Shown here: positions 1 to 9,921 of the stretch, piece after piece
Layout of the letters: the number at the start of each line of letters is the position of its first letter
Position numbering within the stretch: the first letter of the stretch is position 1
Source: Marinoscillum luteum
Lineage (GTDB): Bacteria; Bacteroidota; Bacteroidia; Cytophagales; Cyclobacteriaceae
Reading direction: 5' to 3'
Assembly: GCF_044005705.1 (NCBI RefSeq)
Contig: NZ_JBIPKE010000015.1
Coordinates: forward strand, 434,001 to 498,000
DNA: 64,000 bases
The notes under the pieces: generated by a model
Seen by the model: the letters and a program-made list of their open reading frames with translations, nothing else
Told to the model about the DNA's origin: nothing
Database searches by the model: none
Translations under genes and position numbers: made by a program

Positions 1-3000
1 ATCAGATGATGACCAACATCATCGATTTTGGATTGGCGATCAATGTGGACACTAAGTTGAATATCAAGGGAATGAGTGATCAGCTGCTCGGCACCCTCCC
101 TTACATCTCGCCTGAGCAGACAGGTCGGGTCAATCATGCTGTTGATTACCGCTCAGACTTGTATTCACTGGGTGTGGTTCTCTATGAGCTTTTCACCGGT
201 CAGCTCCCATTCAATGCGGCTGATCCTCTGGAACTCATTCATGCTCATCTTGCCATAGCTCCTCAGCCGCTTTCAAGTATCAATCATGAGATTCCCACTG
301 TCTTTTCGGACATCATTCTCAAGCTACTTTCAAAAGATGTGGAAAAACGATATCAGTCGGCCAGAGGCTTGTTGGAGGATCTGAAAAAATGCATGAACCA
401 GGCCGCACTCAAAGTGGAAATACAACATTTTGAACTGGCACAAAATGATGAGTCTGGGAGGTTCCTCATCCCCTCCAAAATATATGGACGAGAGGAGCAA
501 ATCAGACAGCTACTCAGTGCTGTTGAAAACATAGGCTCTGTGCAGAAGGAAGTTACTCTGGTCTCTGGTAAATCCGGTACCGGGAAGACCTCTTTGCTCT
601 ATGAAATTCACAAACCCATCACTGGCAAGAAGGGATATTTCATCAAAGGAAAACACCAGCAATTTCAAAAAGACAGACCCTATCAGGCCATCAGTCAGGC
701 CATCAGCTCATTTATTTCACTCATATTGTCCGAAAATGAGCAACGCCTGGCCAATTGGAGGGGGCGCCTGCAGGAGGCGCTTAAAGACCAGGGAAAACTA
801 ATTACCGATTTCATTCCGAACCTGGAATTGATTGTAGGAAAGCAGGATAACCTTCCCATACTTGGTATCAATGAAGCTCAAAATCGCTTCAATTATGTTT
901 TCACACAGTTTATCAAAGTACTGGCCACAAAGGAACACCCACTGGTACTCTTTATAGATGATTTACAATGGGCAGATAATGCTTCCCTGAAACTGATCCG
1001 AAACCTGATCATTGATAATGAACTGACTCACTTCTATTTTATCGGGGCGTACCGGGACAACGAGATCGATTCAAAACATCCCTTCAATGTGGTCTTCAGT
1101 GAACTGCCCAAGCAGGGAGTAACCATCCAGCAAATCCATCTGGAAGACCTGCCTTTTACCGATACTCAGTCCATGATCATGGATACTTTTTCTTGTAATG
1201 AGCGAAAGGCCAGAGAACTCACCCATATCGTACAGACCAAGACCGCCGGGAACCCGTTTTTCGTGAATCAATTTTTAAAATCAATCTACGAGAAAGGATT
1301 GATCACATATCAGCACGGCACAACAGCCGGAACGGGGAGCTGGGAATGGGACATTGAGCAATTGGAAAGCACCAATTACACTGAAAATGTGGTGGACTTT
1401 ATGGTGGATAAGCTCCGCAAAATGAACCCGGGAACTCAGCAACAACTCACCCTGGGGGCTTGTATCGGAGATCGGTTTCATCTGAAAACACTCAGCTACA
1501 TACAGGAACCCGGAACCAGAGACCTCATGAGTGACCTGTGGCTGGCTGTAATAGAACAGTTGCTTTTTGTAGAAGAAAGCCACGGAGATGTAGCACACAT
1601 CGCTCAACTCAAAAATCCTGAGGCTGACACCATGCTGACTTATCGTTTTGCTCATGACAGAATCAGACAGGCAGCGTATGAGCTGATACCAGACAAGGAG
1701 AAAGCAAAGGTACATCAGCGCATCGGCGAGCTGCTTCTTCACAATATTGACCTGGAAAAACACAATGACCAGGTGTTTGAGGTAGTCAATCAACTCAATA
1801 GAGGAATTGGCAAAGCCGATGATGGCTATAGAATACGGCTGTGTGAACTGAATTATATGGCTGGCAGCAAAGCTAAAGCTTCATCTGCCTATGAGTCAGC
1901 CATCGACTATTTCGAAGCTGCCCTCCGCACGCTGGAAAACTCAGATTGGATGACGAATCATTCGCTTCTCCAGGCACTCCATCTGACTACTATGGAGACT
2001 TACTATATCCTGGGGAAATATGATCAAATGAAAAGTATCGGAGACTTGCTTCTCAGGAAAGCTACTTCCAAAATGGAATATCTCCAGACCCATAACGTAT
2101 TCATTCAATCCTGCATTGCCAGGAGTCAACACCTGGACTTAATCACCTATGGGCTCTCAATTCTTAAAGAAGTTGGCATCAAACTCCCCTCCCGTCCGAG
2201 TGATACCGATATACTGGTAAGTCTGGTTCAAACCAAACTCAAACTAATTGGAAAAAAGACCGGGTATTTTGAGGCGCTACCTGATATGGAGGATGAGCAC
2301 ATGGCTTTAGCCATCAACATGATGACAAGCATCAGTACGGCATCATACCACAACTTTCCCAAACTCTTCCCCATTGTTATTTTAAAATCCATCCGTTTGT
2401 CTATCCGATATGGCCACTCCATTGACTCCATTCCCTTTTATGGTGGCTATGGTACTATTTTATGTGGAGTACTGGGAGACTACTCCACGGGCTATGAGTT
2501 TGGTCAATTATCACTGAGGCTTCTGCAAAAATCATCACGGTACAAGGCTGTCGTGCCCAAAACTTTGGTAATCTTTTATGGCTTTATCAATCACTGGAAA
2601 GATGCTTTGAGAGCATCTTTGGACCCATACGAAGAGGCCTATCTGGCCGCCATGGAAATTGGGGACAATCAGTATGCTGCCAGTGCAGCATTTCTCAAGG
2701 CGTGTACCGGCTTTCTCTCAGGACTCAGACTAGACGAACTTGTCCCGGAAATAGAACATTCGCTGGAGCGTATGCCCTCCCTTAAACAGGAGAGCTATCA
2801 TCAGTATATGAAGATCGTCTATCAAGGAATTCACAATCTATCTTCTGGATCAGAACTTCCCTGGGAGCTGGAAGGCAGTGTTTTTAGTCAGAGGGCATTT
2901 GAATCTGATGATTATAAAAAAGAACTCCGAGAGGACGACACAGCACTCTTCCATATTTCTTTCTATCAGCTTTATCTCAATTTCCTATTCGGGAGATATG

Positions 3001-4847
3001 AGGAAGCCTTTCAGGGGATGATTTCCACGAAAAAGTATCTCGAGGTAGTCTTGAGCACGGCATACATTCCGCTAGTTAATTTTTATGACTCGCTGGTAAG
3101 GCTCAAACTTTACGCAACCGCCTCATCTTCCCAGCGAAAAAAGCACCTGAGGCAAGTGAAAGCCAACCAGAAAAAAATGAAGCGTTGGTCGGAGCATTCC
3201 CCTACCAACTACCTCCACAAATATCTATTGGTGGAAGCAGAGACTTTGTCCGTCATACGTGCTGACCAATCCGTCAAAGGAGCTTATGATCAATGTATCA
3301 AAGCTGCAGAAACCAATGAATACCTGAATGAGCTGGCCCTCTGCTATGAGCTGGCAGGAAGACACCATGGACAGAGCGGTAACGAAGAACTTCAAAGCTA
3401 CTATATGGGTAAAGCATTGAAGACCTATCGGAAATGGGGCGCCAGGGCAAAAGCCAACCAACTGAAGGATGAGTTTCCCTATTTGGAAGAACGAAAAGAC
3501 CGGTCCATCCACACCTCCTTCAGTGGAGGTTCCTTTTCATATGGCTCTCTTAGTGGAAATAATCTGCTGGATCTGGCTTCAGTATTGAAAGCGGCCACCA
3601 CCATTTCCAGCGAAATTAAACTCAGTAGGGCCATCCCTACTCTTCTGGATATACTCACCGAAAATGCTGGTGCACAGTCTGGTGCCTTCGTTTTTTTGAA
3701 CAACGATGTATTGGAGCTCTATGCCAGAAGTTCTGTGAACGAAGAGGCTAAAATGGTGCCCGCCAGGGAAATATCGGAAGTTTCTGATTTACCCGTTTCG
3801 GTCATACAATATGTTCGGAGAACCCAGGATACTGTACTCCTCGACCATGCCGAAAAAGATGAGCGCTTTCATCAGGATCAGTACCTTCAGACCCATTCGA
3901 TAGCGAGCATTTTGTGCATGCCCGTCATCCATCAACAAGCCTTATTGGGGATCATTTACCTGGAAAATCGGTTGACCAAAGGGAGTTTTACCGCGGAGCG
4001 AACCGACCTCCTTTCTTTACTTTCTGGTCAAATAGCCATTACCCTGCACAATGCACTGCTCTATGACCAGTTGGAACAGCGAGTGGAAGAACGTACCCGT
4101 GAAATCGAAAAGCAAAAAAATAAACTGAACCACCAAAACCTACAGCTTACAGAGTTGAATGAAGAAAAGGACTTTCTGATCAGTGTGGTCTCTCATGACC
4201 TCCGAAATCCTTTGCACCTCATTAAAGGATATACCAATCTGGCTTTAAAGAATAAAGATCCTAAGGAAGCAGAGGAGTTTCTGGGCTATGTCATCGAATC
4301 CAGCAATCGCATGGAAGGGTTTATCAGTCGCATCCTCAATGTAAGTGCCATCAATTCAAGGGAAATCAACCTCAACTACAGTGAAGTGGAGATGGTAAAC
4401 TTGCTGAATGAAGAGGTAAAAGCCTTTGAGGCTATGGCCAAAGAAAAGGACATTAACTACTCCTTCCAAAGCGATGAAGCACAACTGCCCACAGCCATTG
4501 ATCCGGGATATTTTAATCAGATCATCAGTAACCTCATAACCAACGCCATCAAATACACCCAACCCGGGGGTCAAATACAGGTTCGGCTCGAACTCATCGC
4601 CGGGGGTGACTATTATCGCATTTCCGTAGAAGACAACGGACAGGGGATCAGCACCCGTGACCAAAAGTTGCTTTTTAGTAAGTTTCAAACCCTGAGCGCC
4701 AAACCCACAGGTGGCGAAGAATCAACAGGCCTTGGGTTGGCCATTGTGAAAAAGTATGTGGAAGCCATGGACGGGCGCATCTGGTGCAAAAGTGAATACG
4801 AGGAAGGATCACAGTTCTTTGTGGAGTTTCCCATAGATCGAAATTAA
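1..4847 (+). CDS. Hybrid Ser/Thr kinase - AAA ATPase - GAF - histidine kinase (5' end outside window)
   Basis: Large multidomain signalling protein; the reading frame is open to the left edge, so the kinase N-lobe is missing. Numbering from the first Met at position 6: kinase C-lobe with the DFG motif in IIDFGLA (about 5-11) and SPE (about 35-37); predicted-ATPase domain with Walker A GKSGTGKT (188-195) and Walker B FIDD (D318, D319); a long helical TPR-like region (about 560-1150); GAF domain (about 1195-1350); coiled coil; phospho-acceptor H-box SHDLRNP with His1397; N-box NLITNAIKY (1509 on); and ATP-lid DNGQG (D1543). The order matches the known S/T kinase-ATPase-GAF-HK hybrid sensors of Bacteroidota and cyanobacteria. 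It probably autophosphorylates on His and passes phosphate to an unlinked regulator, because no receiver domain is seen. The ligand is unknown. Confidence 0.93.
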   Translation, partial: QMMTNIIDFGLAINVDTKLNIKGMSDQLLGTLPYISPEQTGRVNHAVDYRSDLYSLGVVLYELFTGQLPFNAADPLELIHAHLAIAPQPLSSINHEIPTVFSDIILKLLSKDVEKRYQSARGLLEDLKKCMNQAALKVEIQHFELAQNDESGRFLIPSKIYGREEQIRQLLSAVENIGSVQKEVTLVSGKSGTGKTSLLYEIHKPITGKKGYFIKGKHQQFQKDRPYQAISQAISSFISLILSENEQRLANWRGRLQEALKDQGKLITDFIPNLELIVGKQDNLPILGINEAQNRFNYVFTQFIKVLATKEHPLVLFIDDLQWADNASLKLIRNLIIDNELTHFYFIGAYRDNEIDSKHPFNVVFSELPKQGVTIQQIHLEDLPFTDTQSMIMDTFSCNERKARELTHIVQTKTAGNPFFVNQFLKSIYEKGLITYQHGTTAGTGSWEWDIEQLESTNYTENVVDFMVDKLRKMNPGTQQQLTLGACIGDRFHLKTLSYIQEPGTRDLMSDLWLAVIEQLLFVEESHGDVAHIAQLKNPEADTMLTYRFAHDRIRQAAYELIPDKEKAKVHQRIGELLLHNIDLEKHNDQVFEVVNQLNRGIGKADDGYRIRLCELNYMAGSKAKASSAYESAIDYFEAALRTLENSDWMTNHSLLQALHLTTMETYYILGKYDQMKSIGDLLLRKATSKMEYLQTHNVFIQSCIARSQHLDLITYGLSILKEVGIKLPSRPSDTDILVSLVQTKLKLIGKKTGYFEALPDMEDEHMALAINMMTSISTASYHNFPKLFPIVILKSIRLSIRYGHSIDSIPFYGGYGTILCGVLGDYSTGYEFGQLSLRLLQKSSRYKAVVPKTLVIFYGFINHWKDALRASLDPYEEAYLAAMEIGDNQYAASAAFLKACTGFLSGLRLDELVPEIEHSLERMPSLKQESYHQYMKIVYQGIHNLSSGSELPWELEGSVFSQRAFESDDYKKELREDDTALFHISFYQLYLNFLFGRYEEAFQGMISTKKYLEVVLSTAYIPLVNFYDSLVRLKLYATASSSQRKKHLRQVKANQKKMKRWSEHSPTNYLHKYLLVEAETLSVIRADQSVKGAYDQCIKAAETNEYLNELALCYELAGRHHGQSGNEELQSYYMGKALKTYRKWGARAKANQLKDEFPYLEERKDRSIHTSFSGGSFSYGSLSGNNLLDLASVLKAATTISSEIKLSRAIPTLLDILTENAGAQSGAFVFLNNDVLELYARSSVNEEAKMVPAREISEVSDLPVSVIQYVRRTQDTVLLDHAEKDERFHQDQYLQTHSIASILCMPVIHQQALLGIIYLENRLTKGSFTAERTDLLSLLSGQIAITLHNALLYDQLEQRVEERTREIEKQKNKLNHQNLQLTELNEEKDFLISVVSHDLRNPLHLIKGYTNLALKNKDPKEAEEFLGYVIESSNRMEGFISRILNVSAINSREINLNYSEVEMVNLLNEEVKAFEAMAKEKDINYSFQSDEAQLPTAIDPGYFNQIISNLITNAIKYTQPGGQIQVRLELIAGGDYYRISVEDNGQGISTRDQKLLFSKFQTLSAKPTGGEESTGLGLAIVKKYVEAMDGRIWCKSEYEEGSQFFVEFPIDRN

Positions 4848-5010
4848 ATTTCGGCAAACCCATTCGATTCTCTGTTTCTTAAAGCCCCCTATTTTATGGT
4901 GTCTCCATAGGATGCTTCTCCTTACTATCACTTCGGTCTGCTGACTCCTGGCAGCCTGAAAAATAACTCACACAAATCAATGTGGCAAGCGTATATTTGC
5001 GCCTCGTTCT

Positions 5011-5616
5011 ATGTCTATTGTACGCAAGGTGAGAGCGGTCGAACGGTTGTTCGGGCGCCTCGATGAGGAGATTAGCCAGTTTCGTGGTGTTACCGGGGTG
5101 CATTGTATCTCAGGCTGTGGGAAATGCTGTACCAAACCTGACATTGAAGCCAGTCCGCTTGAATTTTTGCCATTGGCCTTCCATCTATTCCTTACCGGAA
5201 AGGCAGAAGCCACACTGGAGCAAATTGCACATGAACAATCTTCCATTTGTTTGATCTACTCGCCTTTATCACTCATTGATAATACCAAAGGCAGTTGTGG
5301 AAATTACGCCTATCGTGGACTGATCTGTAGACTCTTTAGCTATGGCTCCTCCAGGGATAAGTTTGGAGAACTCAAAATGGTCACCTGCAAGCTCATTAAG
5401 GAGCAGCAGGTGGAAAGCTATGAAAAAGCCGTAGCCATGCTCACAAGGCACGAATATGTGCCCGTATTTTCTGATTACTACAAAAAACTCATGCAAATTG
5501 ACTTTCAGCTTGGCAATCAAATCCTACCGATCAACGAGGCAATCAAAGTGGCCATAGAAACGGTGCTCCACCACTACGCCTACAGACCATTCCCAAGGAT
5601 CAAGGGAGCGGCTTAA
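5011..5616 (+). CDS. YkgJ-family cysteine cluster protein (putative metal/Fe-S binding)
   Basis: 201 aa soluble protein. The N-terminal third carries a CxxxCGKCC cluster (CISGCGKCC, about residues 32-40). Further cysteines lie in CLIY, GSCGNY and LICRLF, which is the pattern of the YkgJ/UPF0153 family (PF03692), thought to bind zinc or an Fe-S cluster. The second half is mostly helical. There is no signal peptide or membrane segment, so it is likely cytoplasmic. It stands alone between the large sensor kinase and a secreted protein. The ATG start lies just before the conserved region and fits the family length. The biochemical role of the family is not established, so the name describes the motif only. 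Confidence 0.85.
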   Translation: MSIVRKVRAVERLFGRLDEEISQFRGVTGVHCISGCGKCCTKPDIEASPLEFLPLAFHLFLTGKAEATLEQIAHEQSSICLIYSPLSLIDNTKGSCGNYAYRGLICRLFSYGSSRDKFGELKMVTCKLIKEQQVESYEKAVAMLTRHEYVPVFSDYYKKLMQIDFQLGNQILPINEAIKVAIETVLHHYAYRPFPRIKGAA

Positions 5617-5671
5617 AAACTCCACGTACAGCGGAAATATTCTCATATCGTTTGCAATAACTCTGTCCATG

Positions 5672-5697
5672 GGGTAGTTTCACGCTAAAAACTACTC
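5672..5697 (+). promoter_or_regulatory. Hairpin next to a GTG start
   Basis: GTAGTTT (5674-5680) is complementary to AAACTAC (5689-5695), with an eight-base loop; a G-T and a G-C pair extend the stem. It ends two bases before the GTG start of the next gene, so in mRNA it could limit ribosome access. It could also be chance. Confidence 0.3.
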
Positions 5698-5699
5698 GT

Positions 5700-6401
5700 G
5701 TGAAACACTTTATACCCTCTTTTTTCCTGACCGTCCTCACCCTGGTGCTAGCTCACACCCACTCTGTTGCCCAATACAGCTCGTCTTCCTCCGTCAAAAT
5801 AAGTGTAGGTACGGTGTACGACAGTGAAAGCGGAAGGCTCTTGAGTGAAGAGGAATTGACACAGTTGATAACCAATGGAAATCCTGCTTTTGAGCCTCAA
5901 ATGGATCAATATGGGCAAGCATCCACATTTTTAATAGACACCTCCAATCCATATGCCCCAATAAATATGAGGGATATTTCTCGGCGCCCTCAGGTTGGAG
6001 AAATTGTACCTACATTTATCATGAAGTCATTAAATGGGGACCTGCTCAACTTAGAAAAGCTAAGCGGTTATTTCGTTCTACTCCACTTTCAACTCACCGT
6101 CAAGCCCCCAATCTTCAATCTCTCAAGATTTGATTCATTTGATTCTGAGGTCGGAGTTCTTAAAAAGAACATCCCTCTGGAGACAATCACTATTTTTCAG
6201 GGTGGTCAAAGGGAAATAGAATCTATTCTGGAGCCAAGTCAATACCAAACCCAAATAGTCCCTGATGGCAGGGGGTTTTCCATGAGGTATCAGATCATTG
6301 ATTATCCATCTTTTATGCTCATTGATCAGCAGGGGCGGCTGATCGGTTATTATAAACAGGATGAATGGGAAAAGTTAAAATCAGATTTAAGCAAAAATTA
6401 A
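5700..6401 (+). CDS. Secreted thioredoxin-fold protein without catalytic cysteines
   Basis: 233 aa with a GTG start; translation begins MKHFIPSFFL and the signal peptide probably ends near HSVAQ. The C-terminal two thirds look like a TlpA/AhpC-type redoxin fold: VGEIVPTFIMKSLNG, then FVLLHFQL, then YPSFMLIDQQGRLIGYY, which corresponds to the cis-proline and last strands. Where TlpA has WCxxC this protein reads LTVKPPIF, and no cysteine is visible anywhere, so it is unlikely to be a redox enzyme. It may have become a periplasmic or extracellular binding or scaffold protein. It stands alone and converges on the T9SS protein gene. The fold is inferred from motif order; function is unknown. Confidence 0.75.
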   Translation: MKHFIPSFFLTVLTLVLAHTHSVAQYSSSSSVKISVGTVYDSESGRLLSEEELTQLITNGNPAFEPQMDQYGQASTFLIDTSNPYAPINMRDISRRPQVGEIVPTFIMKSLNGDLLNLEKLSGYFVLLHFQLTVKPPIFNLSRFDSFDSEVGVLKKNIPLETITIFQGGQREIESILEPSQYQTQIVPDGRGFSMRYQIIDYPSFMLIDQQGRLIGYYKQDEWEKLKSDLSKN

Positions 6402-6427
6402 GTTCTTCCGCCCCTCCCCAAAAGGAA

Positions 6428-9031
6428 TTATCGCACTACCAACTTAGAACTATACACTTTTCCTCCAACAGTCCACGAGAGTAAATAAACCCCTGAAGGG
6501 AGTGCATCAGGAAGGATAAAGTATCCTTCCTTGTTATGATCAATCACGCGAATAATGCCCCCACGGATACTTCGAAGCATAACGGTACCCGGGATTTCTC
6601 CGCCTTGATGGTCAATAAAACACACTTCGCCACCTGCTCTTGCCGGATTGGGATATAAGTTCAAAGGATTCGAGGAATTCCGCTCATCCCTGGTGTAGTA
6701 CAATGTGCCAAGTCGTTCCATTTTCCCGTCAAAGTCAAACTGGGTCAGACGATAGTACGTCCCTACACTGGGAGCTTTTGTTTCCAGCATATAATCGTGC
6801 TGTATATCAGAGGTGCCATGCCCCGGCACTTGTGCCAGTATGAGCCAGTCTCTACCGTTCAGGCTTTGCTCCAATTCAAAATAATCATTGTCCAGCTCAG
6901 AGGCTGTAGACCAACTCAGCGCCAGTGAATTTCCCTTTTGAAGGATTTTAAAATAAAGTAACTCCACAGGCAGGCTATTATCGGTCTGGTCACCCCCCAC
7001 ACCATACTCACCATATCCCGACATGCCTGTGCGCTGTAAAACGGGCGCAGCATTCGAACCGGTGGTGGTTTGATGGGTGCCATTGAGTGCCCAATTCGAA
7101 GCGGAATTGGTTCGGTAAAGCAGGTGCAACTTGGTATAATCATCCACACCCACAAAGTTGGTGGCTGTAAAATCAGCCGTATAGAGTCCGCCACTCAGGG
7201 TGTTAGCCGATATGCCCCATACTCCTGTCACCCCTATCCTGTCGATATTGCCCCCTGACTCTGAAAGCGGAAGACCGGCATTTCCCGGGTGTCCTTCCAC
7301 AAACTGTGCGGTCAGCCTGCCTCCGGTACCTGGAGCTGAGGTGAAGTTGATCCTGGCTGGTCGGTAATCCGTGGACGTGCCGATGGGAAACAGGCCCGTG
7401 GTACCGGTGTTGGTGGCATTGGTAAACCACCTGGTAAAAGAACCGGTCACAATCCCGGAAGTCCAGTTAAGTGTCCCTCTGGAAGAAGTAGAAGTGCCCA
7501 GTGTCAAGGCATTGGCTCCATTGAGGATGTTTCCTGAGGTCATTGTCAGTGTGGTATTGATCGTCAGTGGAGTAGACAGTGTTACATCCCCCGAGGTGCG
7601 GTTTAAAGTGAAATGATTAACAGACTGAGCTCCGGAAGTGAAGCTGAGCGTTCCCAATGATCCGGTTCCGGTAATATTCAACGCGGAGCTGGCACCTCCC
7701 GTCAAAGTGCCACCGGTCACCTGAGTATTTCCGGATAGACTTAGCGTATTGGCACCTATGGAAAGTGCTCCGGAGGTCAAATATAAGGTGCCCGAAACGG
7801 TTGTGCTCGTCGTGAGGGTCACTCCGGACGTATTGTCGATCTCCAAATGACCATAGACTCCCGCTGTGCCCAGGAGGGTCTGGCTGGCTGTGCCGTTCAT
7901 AATGATCACCCCATCGGTCAGGCTCTGGTGGATGCCCGAATTCTCAATATTTCCATCGATGGTAAAAATGTATCCGCCATCTGAAAAAGTACTACCACTA
8001 CCAATGGTCAGTTTGCCCTCCGCCCCTGCTGTGCCGGTCAGCGTTTTAGTACCAGAGCCCGATATGGTCAGGTGATGAAACGCTCTGCCATCTATACTCT
8101 GATTGCCTGAAGCTCCGAAGACCACCGTGGAGACGCCACCGTTGCTACCACGGGATATGGTCCCAAATGTAGGTACCGTCAAGTGGTTAATCGTGATCGT
8201 GGCGTTATTGGACACGTCCACCATCCCAGAGTAAGCAAACGTAGCAGGAATGGTGAAATTGATAGCATTCGTACCGTCTCCATTCACCAGCTTGCTGCCA
8301 GCTCCGCTTATGGTCAGGTTGCCTGTAAGAGCAGCGGTGGTCCTGTTTCTCAAATTAAACACCTGGCCGTCTGCAGTGAAATTGGACGGAGCTGTCCCTG
8401 TTCCATTGGTGTTGGTCCCCCAAGTGGCCAGCGTATGAAGGTCACCCGTGGACTTGGAGTAATAAAGTATCTGATTATAAGTAACTGTAATCCGAACATA
8501 TTCCACCCGGGGAGCGGCCGTTCCATTTCGGGATTTTGCCACTATGTCTATTCCGAAAGCCGTATTATTGAGTTCACTATAGGTCCAGGTTGTTCCCCAA
8601 AGGTCGGATGACCCGCCAAATCGGATATACCTCGGATTCTTTTTTGGCCATGCCGAATTCTTGCGCGCCTTGTTGGTCCCGACGGGGCCTGTAGACTTCC
8701 TGAGCTGGATAGTCTGGTCTTGTGTTTTTCCGTTAGCTCCCTGCATGCGGATCTCTACCAAAATCCCATTGATGGTAGCCCCCACGGGAATGCTAAAACC
8801 AAAATTGGTCAGGCGCAAGGTATTGGTCATATTCCCGGCTCCAACGATGGATGCCGTAGCGGCACTCGTGTTGTCAAAAGTTGCATTGGAGGGATTGGAC
8901 CAATTGTAGGAGGTACTACCTGAGGTGGTAGACGTACCGGGGCCATTTGGTCCCTGTTGACTGGCTAAACCTTTTGTTTCCGCTAATAATGCCAGCGAAA
9001 CCATAAGTAAAACCCGAATCTTATCGTTCAT
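6428..9031 (-). CDS. Large secreted beta-strand protein with T9SS C-terminal sorting domain
   Basis: 867 aa. The N-terminal signal peptide is MNDKIRVLLMVSLALLAETKG. Residues about 200-560 consist of Ser/Thr/Gly-rich strand repeats (SGALSIGANTLSLSG and similar), typical of a beta-helix or filamentous surface protein. The module starting LPVELLYFKI (about 690-780) is a common segment of Bacteroidota surface proteins. The C-terminus (NLYPNPARAGGEVCF to YSSKLVVR) is a type A por-secretion (T9SS) sorting signal, removed on attachment to the cell surface. The product is therefore likely exported through the outer membrane by type IX secretion. No enzymatic motif was found; adhesion or a structural role is possible. 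Confidence 0.88.
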   Translation of the reverse strand: MNDKIRVLLMVSLALLAETKGLASQQGPNGPGTSTTSGSTSYNWSNPSNATFDNTSAATASIVGAGNMTNTLRLTNFGFSIPVGATINGILVEIRMQGANGKTQDQTIQLRKSTGPVGTNKARKNSAWPKKNPRYIRFGGSSDLWGTTWTYSELNNTAFGIDIVAKSRNGTAAPRVEYVRITVTYNQILYYSKSTGDLHTLATWGTNTNGTGTAPSNFTADGQVFNLRNRTTAALTGNLTISGAGSKLVNGDGTNAINFTIPATFAYSGMVDVSNNATITINHLTVPTFGTISRGSNGGVSTVVFGASGNQSIDGRAFHHLTISGSGTKTLTGTAGAEGKLTIGSGSTFSDGGYIFTIDGNIENSGIHQSLTDGVIIMNGTASQTLLGTAGVYGHLEIDNTSGVTLTTSTTVSGTLYLTSGALSIGANTLSLSGNTQVTGGTLTGGASSALNITGTGSLGTLSFTSGAQSVNHFTLNRTSGDVTLSTPLTINTTLTMTSGNILNGANALTLGTSTSSRGTLNWTSGIVTGSFTRWFTNATNTGTTGLFPIGTSTDYRPARINFTSAPGTGGRLTAQFVEGHPGNAGLPLSESGGNIDRIGVTGVWGISANTLSGGLYTADFTATNFVGVDDYTKLHLLYRTNSASNWALNGTHQTTTGSNAAPVLQRTGMSGYGEYGVGGDQTDNSLPVELLYFKILQKGNSLALSWSTASELDNDYFELEQSLNGRDWLILAQVPGHGTSDIQHDYMLETKAPSVGTYYRLTQFDFDGKMERLGTLYYTRDERNSSNPLNLYPNPARAGGEVCFIDHQGGEIPGTVMLRSIRGGIIRVIDHNKEGYFILPDALPSGVYLLSWTVGGKVYSSKLVVR

Positions 9032-9256
9032 TGAACTTATAAATATACCCGGTTTTTATGAGAGTCTCCTCCGGATAAATTGGCTCAATATACGATGGAT
9101 TCAGTGAGATGTTGTGCGTTTTATGATCTGAATAAAAATAAGTTTTTCTGCTCCCAATCAACCATTAAGTGGGATAAGCACTAAAACTGGGCTATCACCT
9201 TTGCATGCGTTTCTGTTCCAAAAAAATTACTGGCCGCATCGCTGAAAGGTGGCATA

Positions 9257-9919
9257 TCAGACACCACTCAGTCCGAGCAACCATGACGTTATCGTATGGT
9301 TCTTTTCAAAAAGGCCTCTAAAAACGGAGGTCACCGTAGAACTACCTAAATCCTCAACACCGCGACACGATATACAACCGTGTGTTGCCTTTAGGACCAC
9401 ACCTACGTCTTCCGTTTGAAGTGTGATTAACAACTCTTGCGCTATTTGCATAGTCAACCGCTCCTGAACCTGTGGCCTCCGGGCATAAAAATCCACGAGT
9501 CTGTGAATCTTTGATAACCCAATAACATACTCCTTTGGTAGGTAAGCCACATTAGCAACACCCTGAATTGGCAGGAAATGGTGCTCGCAAAACGATGTAA
9601 ACGGAATGTTTAATTCAACCAACGGGTGATGATAATTATACTCGTTTTTAAATACAGTTATCCCAGGCTTATTTTTTGGGTTTATCCCTTTAAAAACTTC
9701 ATTTACATACATTCTGGCTACTCTGACCGGGGTTTCCCTTACACTGTCATTGGATAGATCCAATCCCAGAATATCCATGATCTCTGCAAACTTTTTGGCA
9801 ATAAGCTCGATTTTGATGTGATCGTCATGGTCAAATGCATCATCACGCAGAGGGTTCTTAACCACTGCGTGATGATTGTTACCTTTTGCGATGGCTGCCA
9901 CTCCATTCAAATTATCCAT
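9257..9919 (-). CDS. folE: GTP cyclohydrolase I
   Basis: 220 aa, normal length for type I GTP cyclohydrolase, which converts GTP to 7,8-dihydroneopterin triphosphate, the first step of folate and pterin synthesis. The family motifs are intact: SFCEHHFLP with zinc ligands C111 and H114, and HGCISCRG with C182. The catalytic region IGLSKIHRLVDFYARRPQVQ is also intact. The first 30 residues are variable. The start lies two bases after the stop of the upstream doxX-like gene, so the two are probably co-transcribed and translationally coupled. Placement beside an ECF sigma factor rather than other folate genes suggests a regulated, perhaps second, copy used for pterin production under stress or light; this is inference. 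Confidence 0.96.
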   Translation of the reverse strand: MDNLNGVAAIAKGNNHHAVVKNPLRDDAFDHDDHIKIELIAKKFAEIMDILGLDLSNDSVRETPVRVARMYVNEVFKGINPKNKPGITVFKNEYNYHHPLVELNIPFTSFCEHHFLPIQGVANVAYLPKEYVIGLSKIHRLVDFYARRPQVQERLTMQIAQELLITLQTEDVGVVLKATHGCISCRGVEDLGSSTVTSVFRGLFEKNHTITSWLLGLSGV

Positions 9920-9921
9920 CG

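Noticed and set aside
1281..1793. 170-codon minus-strand frame inside the sensor kinase gene
   Set aside because: It lies wholly within a long gene with clear domains on the plus strand.
8183..8611. 142-codon plus-strand frame inside the T9SS protein gene
   Set aside because: It is a shadow of the repetitive minus-strand gene; composition is not protein-like and it has no context.
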